32,503 bases of DNA from an uncultured Lachnospiraceae bacterium (lineage in GTDB: Bacteria; Bacillota; Clostridia; Lachnospirales; Lachnospiraceae). The notes beneath the pieces are model-generated. The model saw only the letters and a list, made by a program, of their open reading frames with translations. It was not told where the DNA came from and made no database searches. Both the position numbers and the translations under genes were made by a program. Each line of letters starts with the position of its first letter. Within the stretch, counting starts at the first letter, position 1. This document shows positions 18,220 through 25,723 of the stretch, one piece after another. The stretch covers positions 1 to 32,503 of the forward strand of contig CAMKEX010000013.1 of the NCBI GenBank assembly GCA_946411695.1. The letters run 5' to 3'.

Positions 18220-20325
18220 ATGGCAGAAAAAAATGTAAGTGATCGTTACGTATCTCGGGAACAGGAGCTGTCTGTGTCCGTTTCGGAGAAGGCCCCCAAC
18301 AGGGTCAATGTTGTCGGGGATAGAAAAGCGCAGGAAAAGAAGACCCGGGATAAGAACGAGAAGGTACCAGAGCATGTTTCCGACTCTGGCATGAAGGGCA
18401 AGAAAAGCTATGAAGAGATTCTGGCAGCCAGAAAGGAGCAGATGAAGGAAATCACAGAACGTCTGGAGGCTGGTCTGAAAGAGTATATGGCATCAGACGA
18501 GCAGTTCAAAAAGGTCCTGGATACGATGGCCAAATTTCATCATTACAGTGCCAACAACGTACTTCTGATTGCCATGCAGATGCCCTCAGCTACACGGGTG
18601 GCATCGTACAATACCTGGCAGAAGCGTTTCAATCGGCAGGTCATGAAGGGGCAGCATGGGATCTCCATTATTGCGCCGGCGCCTTATAAGAAAAAGACAT
18701 CACAAGAAATACAGGATCCACGAACTGGAAAGACAGTGCTTGGACCGGATGGAAAGCCGAAGACAAAAGAAGTTGAGATTACCGTTCCCCGCTACAAGGT
18801 CGCAAAGATATTTGATATCTCTCAGACAGTTGGAGAACCGCTTCCTGAGCTGGATGTTCCTGAACTGACGGGTACAGCTGAAAACTTTGAGATCTTTATG
18901 GACGCTATGCGTGCAGTCTCACCTGTGCCGATCCGATTTGATGAGATCAAGGGAGAGTCAAAAGGCTATTACGACAGCACTAACAAGGAGATTGTTATCC
19001 AGAGCGGAATGAGTGAGGTTCAGACCATGAAGACCACAGCGCATGAGCTGGCTCATGCCCGGCTCCATGATCGGGATACCATGCGAGAACAGGGTGTTAT
19101 AAAAGACCAGAACACACGGGAAATTGAGGCTGAGGCCTGTGCTCATGTACTGCTGTCCCATTATCATCTGGATTCCTCTGGCTATACGATTCCGTATTTG
19201 GCTTCGTGGTGCGGAAGCCAGGATACGTCCGCGCTCCGTGCTTCCATGGATACGATTCGAAAAACAGCCTCAGAGATCTTCGATGAAGTCGAAGCCTATA
19301 TCGCAGAGCGGGATGTGGACCGCTACACAATCTATCAAATCGATAAGGATAGTCCCGCAAGAGACTATTCATTTATGGATCTCGTATATGCCAGGGAGAC
19401 AGGAATTCCTCTGGCAATGGAATTCTACCAGGATGTTTATCATGGATACCTGCGTCCCGGTGATACTCTCGACAGCCTTTATGAGAAATTCAACCGAGAT
19501 GACCGCCCTGCAGCAGGGCAGATGCATTCCCTCAGCATGAGCGATGTGATTGTTCTTCATCAGGACGGAAAGGATAAAGCCTATTATGTGGATCGCGTCG
19601 GATTCGAGGAGCTTCCAGAGTTTTTCATTCCGGTACAGGAACAGGAAGCCTTCGAGCAGATAGACTCGGAAAAAGAAGAAATACCGTTTGAAGAGGCGAA
19701 TCAGGCTGTACCAGTAAATCCAACAGTCGTATCCCATGAACCCGATAAATCACAGGAAGTACATTCATCAGAGAACAGACCGAATATCTCAGATGACAAC
19801 ACGGATCATTCTGACTCTGATGAACAGAAGGATCACAAAGAAAGAACCCTTACCTTTTACGTTGCGGAGTGTATGGAGTTCCCTGTCATGGGGGAAGTTC
19901 ATCGGGGACTTACCCTTGAGGAGGCAGTAAAAGCACTCCGGGACATTCCGGATGACCGTATGCACGGAGGAAAAGGCATTGGTTTTGAACTGCAGGACGG
20001 AAGCGAATATGCAGGCAGCTTTCCTCTCGTCGTATCCGGACAGGTAAGGGAGGAGACAATCAACTCCGTGGATTATTATCGTGCCCATACCAGTCTTCAG
20101 GCGGCCATTGCTGAGGCAAAGTCTTTCTTCCCGGATCATTCTGTCACCGCCAAAGAAGAGCAAAGGACAGCACCTGCCAGAAAAGAGGAGAAAGCACCTG
20201 CGGGAAGAAAAGAATCAGTCCTTGCTGCCCTCAGGGCTCATCAGGAAAAAGCACGGGCTGAGGATAATGGACATAGAAGCAGGGAAACAACCAGGCAGCA
20301 CAGAAAGGGGGAATTATCCTTATGA
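18220..20325 (+). CDS. ArdC-like protein with ImmA/IrrE metallopeptidase and YodL domains
   Basis: 701 aa; start ATG 18220 after GAAAGGAGAG. Residues about 60-160 form an ArdC-type N-terminal domain that binds single-stranded DNA in relatives (FHHYSANNVLLIAMQ, ATRVASYNTWQKRF, KGQHGISIIAPAPYK). A zinc metallopeptidase follows: HELAH at 275-279, with a further acidic ligand likely in EIEAEACAHVLLSHY. A YodL domain (about 365-470; YTIYQIDKDSPARDYSFMDL, LSMSDVIVLHQDGKDKAYYV) comes next. After an acidic linker there is another small domain (LTFYVAECMEFPVMGEVHRG, PDDRMHGGKGIGFEL) of the kind attached to large mobile-element proteins. The end carries RKESVLAALRAHQEKA, the tail motif shared with other element proteins. 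ArdC proteins protect incoming DNA from restriction, and that is the likely role here. Confidence 0.87.
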   Translation: MAEKNVSDRYVSREQELSVSVSEKAPNRVNVVGDRKAQEKKTRDKNEKVPEHVSDSGMKGKKSYEEILAARKEQMKEITERLEAGLKEYMASDEQFKKVLDTMAKFHHYSANNVLLIAMQMPSATRVASYNTWQKRFNRQVMKGQHGISIIAPAPYKKKTSQEIQDPRTGKTVLGPDGKPKTKEVEITVPRYKVAKIFDISQTVGEPLPELDVPELTGTAENFEIFMDAMRAVSPVPIRFDEIKGESKGYYDSTNKEIVIQSGMSEVQTMKTTAHELAHARLHDRDTMREQGVIKDQNTREIEAEACAHVLLSHYHLDSSGYTIPYLASWCGSQDTSALRASMDTIRKTASEIFDEVEAYIAERDVDRYTIYQIDKDSPARDYSFMDLVYARETGIPLAMEFYQDVYHGYLRPGDTLDSLYEKFNRDDRPAAGQMHSLSMSDVIVLHQDGKDKAYYVDRVGFEELPEFFIPVQEQEAFEQIDSEKEEIPFEEANQAVPVNPTVVSHEPDKSQEVHSSENRPNISDDNTDHSDSDEQKDHKERTLTFYVAECMEFPVMGEVHRGLTLEEAVKALRDIPDDRMHGGKGIGFELQDGSEYAGSFPLVVSGQVREETINSVDYYRAHTSLQAAIAEAKSFFPDHSVTAKEEQRTAPARKEEKAPAGRKESVLAALRAHQEKARAEDNGHRSRETTRQHRKGELSL

Positions 20326-20681
20326 AGAAGATTACCTTTGATGAAGAAGAAATGTTTGTCATTGCCGTTTTCAATCCGGATACACGTTCCAATACGATTC
20401 ATATAATGAGTGAAGTTCTTCCTGAACTGAAAGATGATCAGGATATGTTTGACCTGCTGTTAAGTGCCATGGAAAAGCTGAAAAAGATCTCTGATGATGA
20501 GTATAAAAAAATGGATCTCTCGGATTACCGTGATGAAATCGAATGGGCTATCGAAGAGGAGGGGCAGGAGAATCCCGAGGAAGAAGGGCTGCAGAAGGAG
20601 CAGGGGATCACTGATAAACCTCAGGAGCAAGCGGAGTCTGATTCTGCATATGATGATAAAAGCATGGAGGAAGATGAATGA
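20322..20681 (+). CDS. TTRAP-like transposon-transfer assisting protein
   Basis: 119 aa. The first about 70 residues (ITFDEEEMFVIAVFNPDTRS, LPELKDDQDMFDLLLSAMEKL, ISDDEYKKMDLSDY) match the small TTRAP family (transposon-transfer assisting protein, Pfam PF14203), normally 60-80 aa. The remainder is a Glu/Asp/Gln-rich disordered tail. ATG 20322 overlaps the upstream stop (ATGA) and has the site AAAGGGGG, so it is translationally coupled to the ArdC-like gene; it is coupled in the same way to the next gene. The biochemical role of TTRAP is unknown. Confidence 0.75.
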   Translation: MKKITFDEEEMFVIAVFNPDTRSNTIHIMSEVLPELKDDQDMFDLLLSAMEKLKKISDDEYKKMDLSDYRDEIEWAIEEEGQENPEEEGLQKEQGITDKPQEQAESDSAYDDKSMEEDE

Positions 20682-21592
20682 GCGGCAGGGTGAACCAGTT
20701 TGTGATCTATCGCCTCAGACGTGATAAGAAAGAGATTCGTGCCTTGCGCCACCAGTCCTACCAGTATCTTAAGGAATACGGCTTTACGATCAATTCAGAT
20801 GATTACGTGCAGCTTTATCTTGCCAGCTTTGATCCGGCACTAATACTTACACCGCAAGATCTGCGTAAAAGTATCGATCAGGACTTGCCGAGAGGCGTAA
20901 CCGGAAAAGCCCTTGAAACAGGAGATATCCTTGCGATCACCAGAGATGGCATCTCAAAAGCCTATTTCGTAGATCCTGACAGGCTTGTTCCTCTTAGTGG
21001 ATTCTTCCATGTCACCTCTTCATCTACAGTCCTGAATACAAACACAAGCGGCTATGCAATTGAAGGACGGGAAGGACTGTGGAGCGCAGCAGAAGAGATG
21101 TGGATCGATGGCCAGAACTTCCTGCTTATGCAGAGTGACGAATATGACGATGAAGTGGCCTTTGCAGTTCTTGACAGCCATGGAAAGACGGCGGCGGCAG
21201 ATACCATGGACGGCTTTACAGACCAGGTTATCGAGCAGATTCGGGAATACATGCACAGATGCAGAACGCCGATGCGCCAATCTTCTGAGAATGTTGACAA
21301 GGGATCTGATGCAAACAAATCTTCTACGATGGCGTCTAAAAACACCACCGAGAATACAGAGGCTGAACTTACGCCAGTGGGAAAAACGGAAATTCTTCCT
21401 CCTGAAGAATCAGCTCCGGAAAGAGGCCGACTCAAGCGGGATGAGAAAAAAGAACAAGAAGCACGACAGCGTAGGAAGAAAAGACGAAAAAAAGGCAAAC
21501 TTCCACTAAAGGGCAGGGATTCTGTCCTTGACAGGTTAAAGAGATACCAGGAGAAGGTCAGAAAGAAAGCAGAAGCGGGTACACTTGTATGA
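20678..21592 (+). CDS. YodL/DUF4316-type domain protein
   Basis: 304 aa; ATG 20678 overlaps the TTRAP stop (ATGA). Residues about 6-110 are a second YodL-like domain (NQFVIYRLRRDKKEIRALRH, YVQLYLASFDP, TGDILAITRDGISKAYFVD, RLVPLSGFF). A middle segment (SGYAIEGREGLWSAAEEMW, FAVLDSHGKTA) looks like a small polyvalent-protein-associated domain. The final about 90 residues are charged, with a run of Arg/Lys (QRRKKRRKKGK) followed by GRDSVLDRLKRYQEKVRKKA, the shared C-terminal motif. YodL domains are attached to mobile-element DNA-processing proteins and their function is unknown. The gene is last in the ArdC-TTRAP-YodL set and is followed by a strong terminator. Confidence 0.75.
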   Translation: MSGRVNQFVIYRLRRDKKEIRALRHQSYQYLKEYGFTINSDDYVQLYLASFDPALILTPQDLRKSIDQDLPRGVTGKALETGDILAITRDGISKAYFVDPDRLVPLSGFFHVTSSSTVLNTNTSGYAIEGREGLWSAAEEMWIDGQNFLLMQSDEYDDEVAFAVLDSHGKTAAADTMDGFTDQVIEQIREYMHRCRTPMRQSSENVDKGSDANKSSTMASKNTTENTEAELTPVGKTEILPPEESAPERGRLKRDEKKEQEARQRRKKRRKKGKLPLKGRDSVLDRLKRYQEKVRKKAEAGTLV

Positions 21593-21736
21593 TAACTTAT
21601 CAGGTCGGTAGAAGCAGGATGAAAAAATAGAAAATCAGATTACCCTAATACCAATTCGCCGAAGGGTTCATTTAGGGCATGGAAGCAAGAAATGAAGTGA
21701 GAATTACTCTTTAGGTGGTGTATGGGTTTATGGCAG

Positions 21737-21777
21737 GCAGGGAGACGATATAAGCATATCGTTTCTCTGCTTTTTTT
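21737..21777 (+). terminator. Strong terminator of the ArdC-TTRAP-YodL operon
   Basis: A 15-bp stem (GCAGGGAGACGATAT / ATATCGTTTCTCTGC, two G-T pairs) with a 4-nt loop AAGC is followed by seven T. It lies 145 nt after the last gene of the operon and marks the end of the conserved ICE block. Confidence 0.9.
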
Positions 21778-21854
21778 GTGTGAAAAGTTCTAGGAGATAC
21801 AAAAGCAGTAGCGATGGAGAATTTACTGTGTTAAAAGGCATATCTGTATACTGG

Positions 21855-21885
21855 TTGCCGAATAAATATGCTTACATGATATAAT
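21855..21885 (+). promoter_or_regulatory. Promoter-like sequence before decayed genes
   Basis: TTGCCG (21855-21860) and TATAAT (21880-21885) are separated by 19 nt, longer than the ideal 17. The perfect -10 and its position after a terminator and before 22115 make it plausible. Confidence 0.4.
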
Positions 21886-21907
21886 AAATAAGGACTTAGC
21901 TTAGTGA

Positions 21908-22093
21908 CAGGAAGGAGAGGACGACACTGACGCTTACAGGCCAGGTAATATGGCTGATTTAATCTCTTGGAAAGGCTATAAAAGTGCTCTAAGCAGAGCA
22001 GTTGATGAGTCGGGCTAGTCGGACTGAATGTCTTTGAAGAGCTTGAAATTGCCATTTCTGCATGGCCACGATTTAATAATATGGGTTTTTAAT
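21908..22093 (+). pseudogene. Frameshifted gene remnant
   Basis: One frame runs from 21908 (after a stop at 21905) through ATG 21950 (MADLISWKGYKSALSRAVDE) to a TAG at about 22016. Shifting frame by one base at about 22010 restores an open frame, SGLVGLNVFEELEIAISAW, that ends at TAA about 22093. The two halves join into continuous protein-like sequence, so a single-base change in a small gene, or a truncated internal piece of a larger gene, is likely. I do not recognise the family. There is no ribosome site at ATG 21950. Confidence 0.35.
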
Positions 22094-22114
22094 TTTTAAT
22101 TGGAGATTTATTAC

Positions 22115-22408
22115 ATGGACGAAGAAAGAGAAATGGAACTAGAACTGGACAAGGTCTATACTTTGCCCGACTTTGAATATATCGAATATGATGGCCGTTG
22201 TCTTGCTATAGCTCCTGAAATTGCGAAATGGATTGTATTAGAAAACAATGAACAATATGAGATCCTGACAATGTTTGCTGGCGGAAGTGACCTTCAGACA
22301 GTATTAGAACAGTTCGAGGAAAATCAAGGGGACGTAATTGCCATCCTTACGCAGCTTGAAGCCAAGCACGTCGAGTGCGTAGTATTGATGTCACGTGCCG
22401 ACAGGTAA
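22115..22408 (+). CDS. PqqD/RRE-like domain fragment, probably truncated
   Basis: 97 aa from ATG 22115 with GGAG nine bases upstream; a TTG at 22100 is in frame but lies before that site. Residues 8-85 (VYTLPDFEYIEYDG, LAIAPEIAKWIVLEN, then a helical segment ending AILTQLEAKHVE) have the look of the small winged-helix peptide-binding domain (PqqD-like RiPP recognition element) found at the N-terminus of radical-SAM peptide maturases. The catalytic part is missing: after residue 85 the sequence changes to an unrelated short tail, and IS-end-like repeats begin about 120 nt later. It therefore looks like the surviving start of a larger, disrupted gene. The family assignment is from reading only and is uncertain. 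Confidence 0.45.
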   Translation: MDEEREMELELDKVYTLPDFEYIEYDGRCLAIAPEIAKWIVLENNEQYEILTMFAGGSDLQTVLEQFEENQGDVIAILTQLEAKHVECVVLMSRADR

Positions 22409-22524
22409 GAGGCACTGATAGGCTTGAAAACAAGCCGTTTGTCGATTTAGCTCTGATCGGGACGACCACTCGCGCAGCGCGAAAAACACTCGCCGGTAAC
22501 TTATCTACAGGTCATTTTGACAGA

Positions 22525-22638
22525 GGGTTGAGTAGGCCATTTAGATGTCGGGGGTCGAGTGCGCCATTTAGATGTCAGAAACCATAGGGTTGAGTGGGCT
22601 GTTTAGATGTCGGGGGTTGAGACGGTTGTTTAGATGTC
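22525..22638. repeat. Four spaced repeats, probable insertion-sequence end
   Basis: Four copies of a roughly 25-bp unit with consensus GGGTTGAGTgGGccaTTTAGATGTC start at 22525, 22552, 22587 and 22614 (spacings 27, 35, 27). The last ends TTTAGATGTCA at 22638, so the outward strand reads TGACATCTAAAC. Serial terminal repeats of this form are typical of IS21-family ends, which are the transposase binding sites. No transposase gene is present, so this would be a solo end or scar. Naming the family is inference. Confidence 0.5.
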
Positions 22639-22659
22639 AAGGCAGAGAGGTGCGTTACT

Positions 22660-23202
22660 ATGGGAATAGAACTTAAATCACTGGCTCCTGATGATCGCGA
22701 GCAGTTTATACTGGATAATCAGGAAGCGTTCAGGTACGGAGCCCTTGAGGAATTCGGTCTTAGAGATGACCATTTCGAAGAAGATGGCGAAATCATCTCA
22801 CGTAAAACGATCGAACAGTCCATCGATGGTGGTGAAGCATACAGGATCATGCAGGACAACCAGCCAGTCGGTGGAGTTGTCATCAAGGTAGATGGAGATC
22901 ATGGGGAATTGGAGTTGTTGTTTGTATCTCCTCGTGCTCATAGCAAGGGAATCGGCTATGCTGCATGGTGCGAGGTTGAGAGACTGCATCCGGAAGTGAA
23001 GGTGTGGGAGACGGTGACGCCGTATTTTGAAAAGCGCAACATCCACTTCTATGTTAACCGCTGTGGATTCCAGATCGTTGAATTCTACAACAGCCACCAT
23101 CCTGACCCGAATGAGCTGGAGGAAGATGATGAGGCTGCACTGGATGATATGGATGGCATGTTCTGTTTTCGCAAAGATATGAGGTCAAATAAGAGCGAAT
23201 GA
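22660..23202 (+). CDS. GNAT-family N-acetyltransferase
   Basis: 180 aa; ATG 22660 after AGAGAGGTG. The GNAT fold is visible: strands with PVGGVVIKVDGDHGELELLFVS, the acetyl-CoA loop region SPRAHSKGIGYAAWCEVERL (a Q/RxxGxG/A-like signature), then a TVTPYFEKRNIHFYVNRCGF ending typical of the C-terminal arm, followed by an acidic tail. It would acetylate a small molecule or protein N-terminus; the substrate is unknown. Its stop overlaps the next start (ATGA), so it heads a lipoprotein-gene operon. It begins 21 nt after the IS-end-like repeats, so its original promoter may have been replaced. Confidence 0.82.
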   Translation: MGIELKSLAPDDREQFILDNQEAFRYGALEEFGLRDDHFEEDGEIISRKTIEQSIDGGEAYRIMQDNQPVGGVVIKVDGDHGELELLFVSPRAHSKGIGYAAWCEVERLHPEVKVWETVTPYFEKRNIHFYVNRCGFQIVEFYNSHHPDPNELEEDDEAALDDMDGMFCFRKDMRSNKSE

Positions 23203-23978
23203 GTAGAAAAACGATCGTACTAAGCCTTTTTATGGTACTGATGATAACCGCACTTGTAGCATGCAATTCAGAAAAGGGAAAGTTGCTCGAATCCGGCGAC
23301 ATAACAAAAGAAAACATATCGCAGGTGTGCGAAATCCTAAATGAGGCAGGTCTCTCCAATGTGGATGTGTTTGAGAAATGGGTTAAGGAATCGGCATCTG
23401 GAGCATCCGAGAAAGCTTCGGAAGTGTCTGGCTTTAACGATGCCGATTGCCGCATGACAGTTATGCTCCTTGCAGGTGATCAGATCAAGTTTGACAGCGT
23501 TGAAGAGGACTATGGCGGCACCTATCTGATGTTTGATGTGGATGCCATAGAAAATAACGACGAGTATAGCGTGCTTAAGGACAAAAAGCAGCTGTTTACT
23601 ACCATGTTTGGCGAAATGGCAATCTCGAAGAATGGATTTGCCGAAACCCTACACGAAAACTGGAGTAAACACGGCATAAAGATGGAAAGTGATAAATGCT
23701 CCGTCATAAGCATCCTTTTCAAGGCTTATGAAGAGGATGCGGCATTCGTTGGACATACCGGTATTCTGATTGATTGCAGAGATATCAAATCCGTTGATAG
23801 TGACTATTTGTTCGTGGAGAAGATCGCTTTCGGCGATCCGTTCAAAATCATACTCGTCAAAGACGAGAGCGAACTGGTGAAGATGCTTTCCGAGAGATCG
23901 GACTACACAACAGAAGAGGGAGACCCTGCGCCGGTGGTTTATAAAAACGGGGAGATAATAGGAGAACTGAAACGATGA
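23199..23978 (+). CDS. DUF4300 family lipoprotein
   Basis: 259 aa; ATG 23199 overlaps the GNAT stop. A lipoprotein signal peptide ends in the lipobox ALVAC, with Cys22 as the lipidated residue. The mature part (ISQVCEILNEAGLSNVDVF, then DADCRMTVMLLAGDQIKFD, YLMFDVDAIENND, AAFVGHTGILIDCRD and LFVEKIAFGDPFKIILVK) matches my recollection of the DUF4300 family of Firmicute lipoproteins. It would be anchored on the outer face of the membrane. Function unknown. It is followed by another lipoprotein gene with an ATGA overlap. Confidence 0.75.
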   Translation: MSRKTIVLSLFMVLMITALVACNSEKGKLLESGDITKENISQVCEILNEAGLSNVDVFEKWVKESASGASEKASEVSGFNDADCRMTVMLLAGDQIKFDSVEEDYGGTYLMFDVDAIENNDEYSVLKDKKQLFTTMFGEMAISKNGFAETLHENWSKHGIKMESDKCSVISILFKAYEEDAAFVGHTGILIDCRDIKSVDSDYLFVEKIAFGDPFKIILVKDESELVKMLSERSDYTTEEGDPAPVVYKNGEIIGELKR

Positions 23979-24403
23979 GAAAATTGATTGCAGTATTGAT
24001 CACCGTTGTATGTATTGTTATGTTGGCAGGATGTGGTGCGAAGTCCTCGCCTGAAGTAGCAATAGATTACGGCAATTCCTCGATCTATTCAAAAGAAGAT
24101 ATGGATTCAGCAATTCAGATGATAAAAAAGGAATTTGATACTTGGGATGGCTGTGAATTGCACAGCATCACCTATGGGACAGATGAGGAATGTAATGATG
24201 AAAACATAAAGTGGATGAATGAGTTGGAAGAAGCAAATGATGCAAAAGAAACATTCACGCAGTGTATTATGTTTAAGAGCAATTTCCATTCACCAAAAGA
24301 AGGCGGTGGTGCTTGGAATGCAGATGAAGAGTATACTGATTGGCAATGGTGGCTGGCACGTTCTGACGGTGGTCAGTGGAAGCTGATGTCATGGGGATAT
24401 TAA
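23975..24403 (+). CDS. DUF4829-like small lipoprotein
   Basis: 142 aa; ATG 23975 overlaps the preceding stop (ATGA), with ATAGGAG before it. Signal peptide with lipobox MLAGC (Cys about residue 20). The mature domain (SKEDMDSAIQMIKKEFDTWD, CELHSITYGTDEE, a FTQCIMFKSNF strand, DWQWWLARSDGGQWKLMSWG) resembles the DUF4829 family, a small fold with a Trp-rich C-terminal strand. Predicted extracytoplasmic and membrane-anchored. It sits second among three consecutive lipoproteins, suggesting a shared surface function that I cannot name. Confidence 0.7.
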   Translation: MRKLIAVLITVVCIVMLAGCGAKSSPEVAIDYGNSSIYSKEDMDSAIQMIKKEFDTWDGCELHSITYGTDEECNDENIKWMNELEEANDAKETFTQCIMFKSNFHSPKEGGGAWNADEEYTDWQWWLARSDGGQWKLMSWGY

Positions 24404-24406
24404 CAA

Positions 24407-24799
24407 ATGAATAGAAAAGTCCTTATTATAACAATGATTTGCATTCTGACAGTTTTGGCTGGATGTGGAAAGAAAGCTGAGCCGATAGATTTGCCATCCA
24501 ATGAGGCTGTCACAAGTATAGAGATCATTACGATCGACGGAGCTAAAGCCGATATCACAGAAACCACTCAGATTGAGATAGTCATGACTGCTTTAAGCGC
24601 AGCTGAACCGACACGGTTGGAATCCGTAAATGACCAGCCTACGAATGTTGACGCCTACGGAACCATCAGCATCAATACCGTTGGTGAATCAACAGTGGTT
24701 TACTACTACGATAAAGATAGTAAACACTATATCGAACAACCGTACAGGGGAATCTATGAGATGGAAGATTATTTAGAAGAGACTCTGCTTCAAGAGTAA
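24407..24799 (+). CDS. DUF5301-like small lipoprotein
   Basis: 130 aa; ATG 24407 begins 3 nt after the previous stop. A short signal peptide ends VLAGC (Cys about 20). The mature part (IDLPSNEAVTSIEIITIDGA, IEIVMTALSAAEPTRLESVN, GTISINTVGESTVVYYYDKD, then a terminal EMEDYLEETLL) resembles the DUF5301 family. No enzymatic motif is seen. The tight spacing implies co-expression with the DUF4300 and DUF4829 lipoproteins. Confidence 0.7.
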   Translation: MNRKVLIITMICILTVLAGCGKKAEPIDLPSNEAVTSIEIITIDGAKADITETTQIEIVMTALSAAEPTRLESVNDQPTNVDAYGTISINTVGESTVVYYYDKDSKHYIEQPYRGIYEMEDYLEETLLQE

Positions 24800-24812
24800 G
24801 TGAGGTGTCGAA

Positions 24813-25190
24813 ATGTCTATGAAGGCAGTTAAGATCATTGATGCGATCTGCATTGTAATATTCGTGCTCATGGGCGTGTATATATTTGTTTTGCCTAATG
24901 CAACACAGGATTTGCTGTTGCCTGTCTTTACAATCATTAATCCCTATAAGACCGGAGCGTGGATCATGGGAATCGGATTTCTTGTCACCTGTCTATGGGG
25001 AAAAGGAAGGGCAGGCTTGGTTTTAGGTATAGTGTTGCTGGTGTGTTATCTGATTACGGCGTTTGTATCACTGGTAGGATTGATGGTGGTGACAACCGGG
25101 CTTGACCTTCTGTGGTATTTGCATCCTATTCCTATTGTAATTGGATGCATTGTGGCAATTTGCAGGAAGACAAGAGGACAATCATCATAA
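24813..25190 (+). CDS. Small multi-span membrane protein
   Basis: 125 aa; start ATG 24813 (a second ATG at 24819 is also possible), with GTGAGGTG before it. Four hydrophobic segments are apparent: IIDAICIVIFVLMGVYIFVL, a GAWIMGIGFLVTCLW segment, LVLGIVLLVCYLITAFVSLV with MVVTTG, and HPIPIVIGCIVAIC, ending in a short basic tail. I do not recognise a family. It lies between the lipoprotein genes and the TfoX-like gene, spaced for one transcript. Confidence 0.65.
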   Translation: MSMKAVKIIDAICIVIFVLMGVYIFVLPNATQDLLLPVFTIINPYKTGAWIMGIGFLVTCLWGKGRAGLVLGIVLLVCYLITAFVSLVGLMVVTTGLDLLWYLHPIPIVIGCIVAICRKTRGQSS

Positions 25191-25211
25191 TCAATGTAGG
25201 AGAGAGAGTTT

Positions 25212-25694
25212 ATGGCATCATCTAAAGATTATCTGGAATACATTTTAGATCAGCTGTCAGGACTGGACGATATATCTTATCGAGCGATGATGGGTGAATA
25301 CATCATCTACTATCGCAGCAAGGTAGTCGGCGGGATTTACGATGACCGTTTTCTGGTGAAGCCGGTGAAGGCAGCCTTGGCAATGATGCCGGATGCGGAT
25401 CTGGAACTGCCGTATGAAGGCGCGAAAGAAATGCTGCTTGTAGACGATGTTGAGAACAGGGAGTTCCTGCGAGAGTTACTGGAAGCGATGTATATCAAAT
25501 ATATATCTCAAATCTGTGAAATGCTAACGAAAGGGGCAAACTCATATAATAAAAAGGAAACAAGTTATACTGCAATCTATGTGGCTGTTGTTGGACTGGG
25601 GTATACACCAACTACATTTTTTACAGGTCATCCAAAGAAAGAGGAGGGAAAACGTATAACACATCTTCAATTTTCGGCTGCTTTTGTAGCGTAG
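25212..25694 (+). CDS. TfoX N-terminal domain protein with replaced C-terminus
   Basis: 160 aa; ATG 25212 after GTAGGAGAGAG. Residues 1-92 are a TfoX_N domain (YLEYILDQLSGLDDISYRAM, MGEYIIYYRSKVVGGIYDDR, PYEGAKEMLLVDDVENREFL, ELLEAMY), which in typical small family members is followed by only a few basic residues. Here, after EAMY, the sequence becomes an unrelated Tyr/Lys/Thr-rich stretch ending FSAAFVA. This suggests the gene's 3' end has been replaced by a deletion or insertion. Function of stand-alone TfoX_N proteins is mostly unknown. The domain call is good; whether the product is functional is unclear. Confidence 0.65.
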   Translation: MASSKDYLEYILDQLSGLDDISYRAMMGEYIIYYRSKVVGGIYDDRFLVKPVKAALAMMPDADLELPYEGAKEMLLVDDVENREFLRELLEAMYIKYISQICEMLTKGANSYNKKETSYTAIYVAVVGLGYTPTTFFTGHPKKEEGKRITHLQFSAAFVA

Positions 25695-25723
25695 TCTATC
25701 GCCTTATAGCAATAGAGGTTATT

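Larger units (their letters stand above)
21593..21949. other. Non-coding stretch after the ICE DNA-processing operon
   Basis: About 350 nt without a convincing gene. It holds a short inverted pair (CCCTAA ... TTTAGGG, about 21640-21680), the strong terminator at 21737-21777, and a promoter-like segment near 21855-21885. A purine-rich AGGAAGGAGAGG (21908-21919) has no nearby start codon. Confidence 0.6.

Noticed and set aside
22525-22638. CRISPR array
   Set aside because: Only four diverged units with spacers of a few to about ten bases and unequal spacing, with no cas genes.
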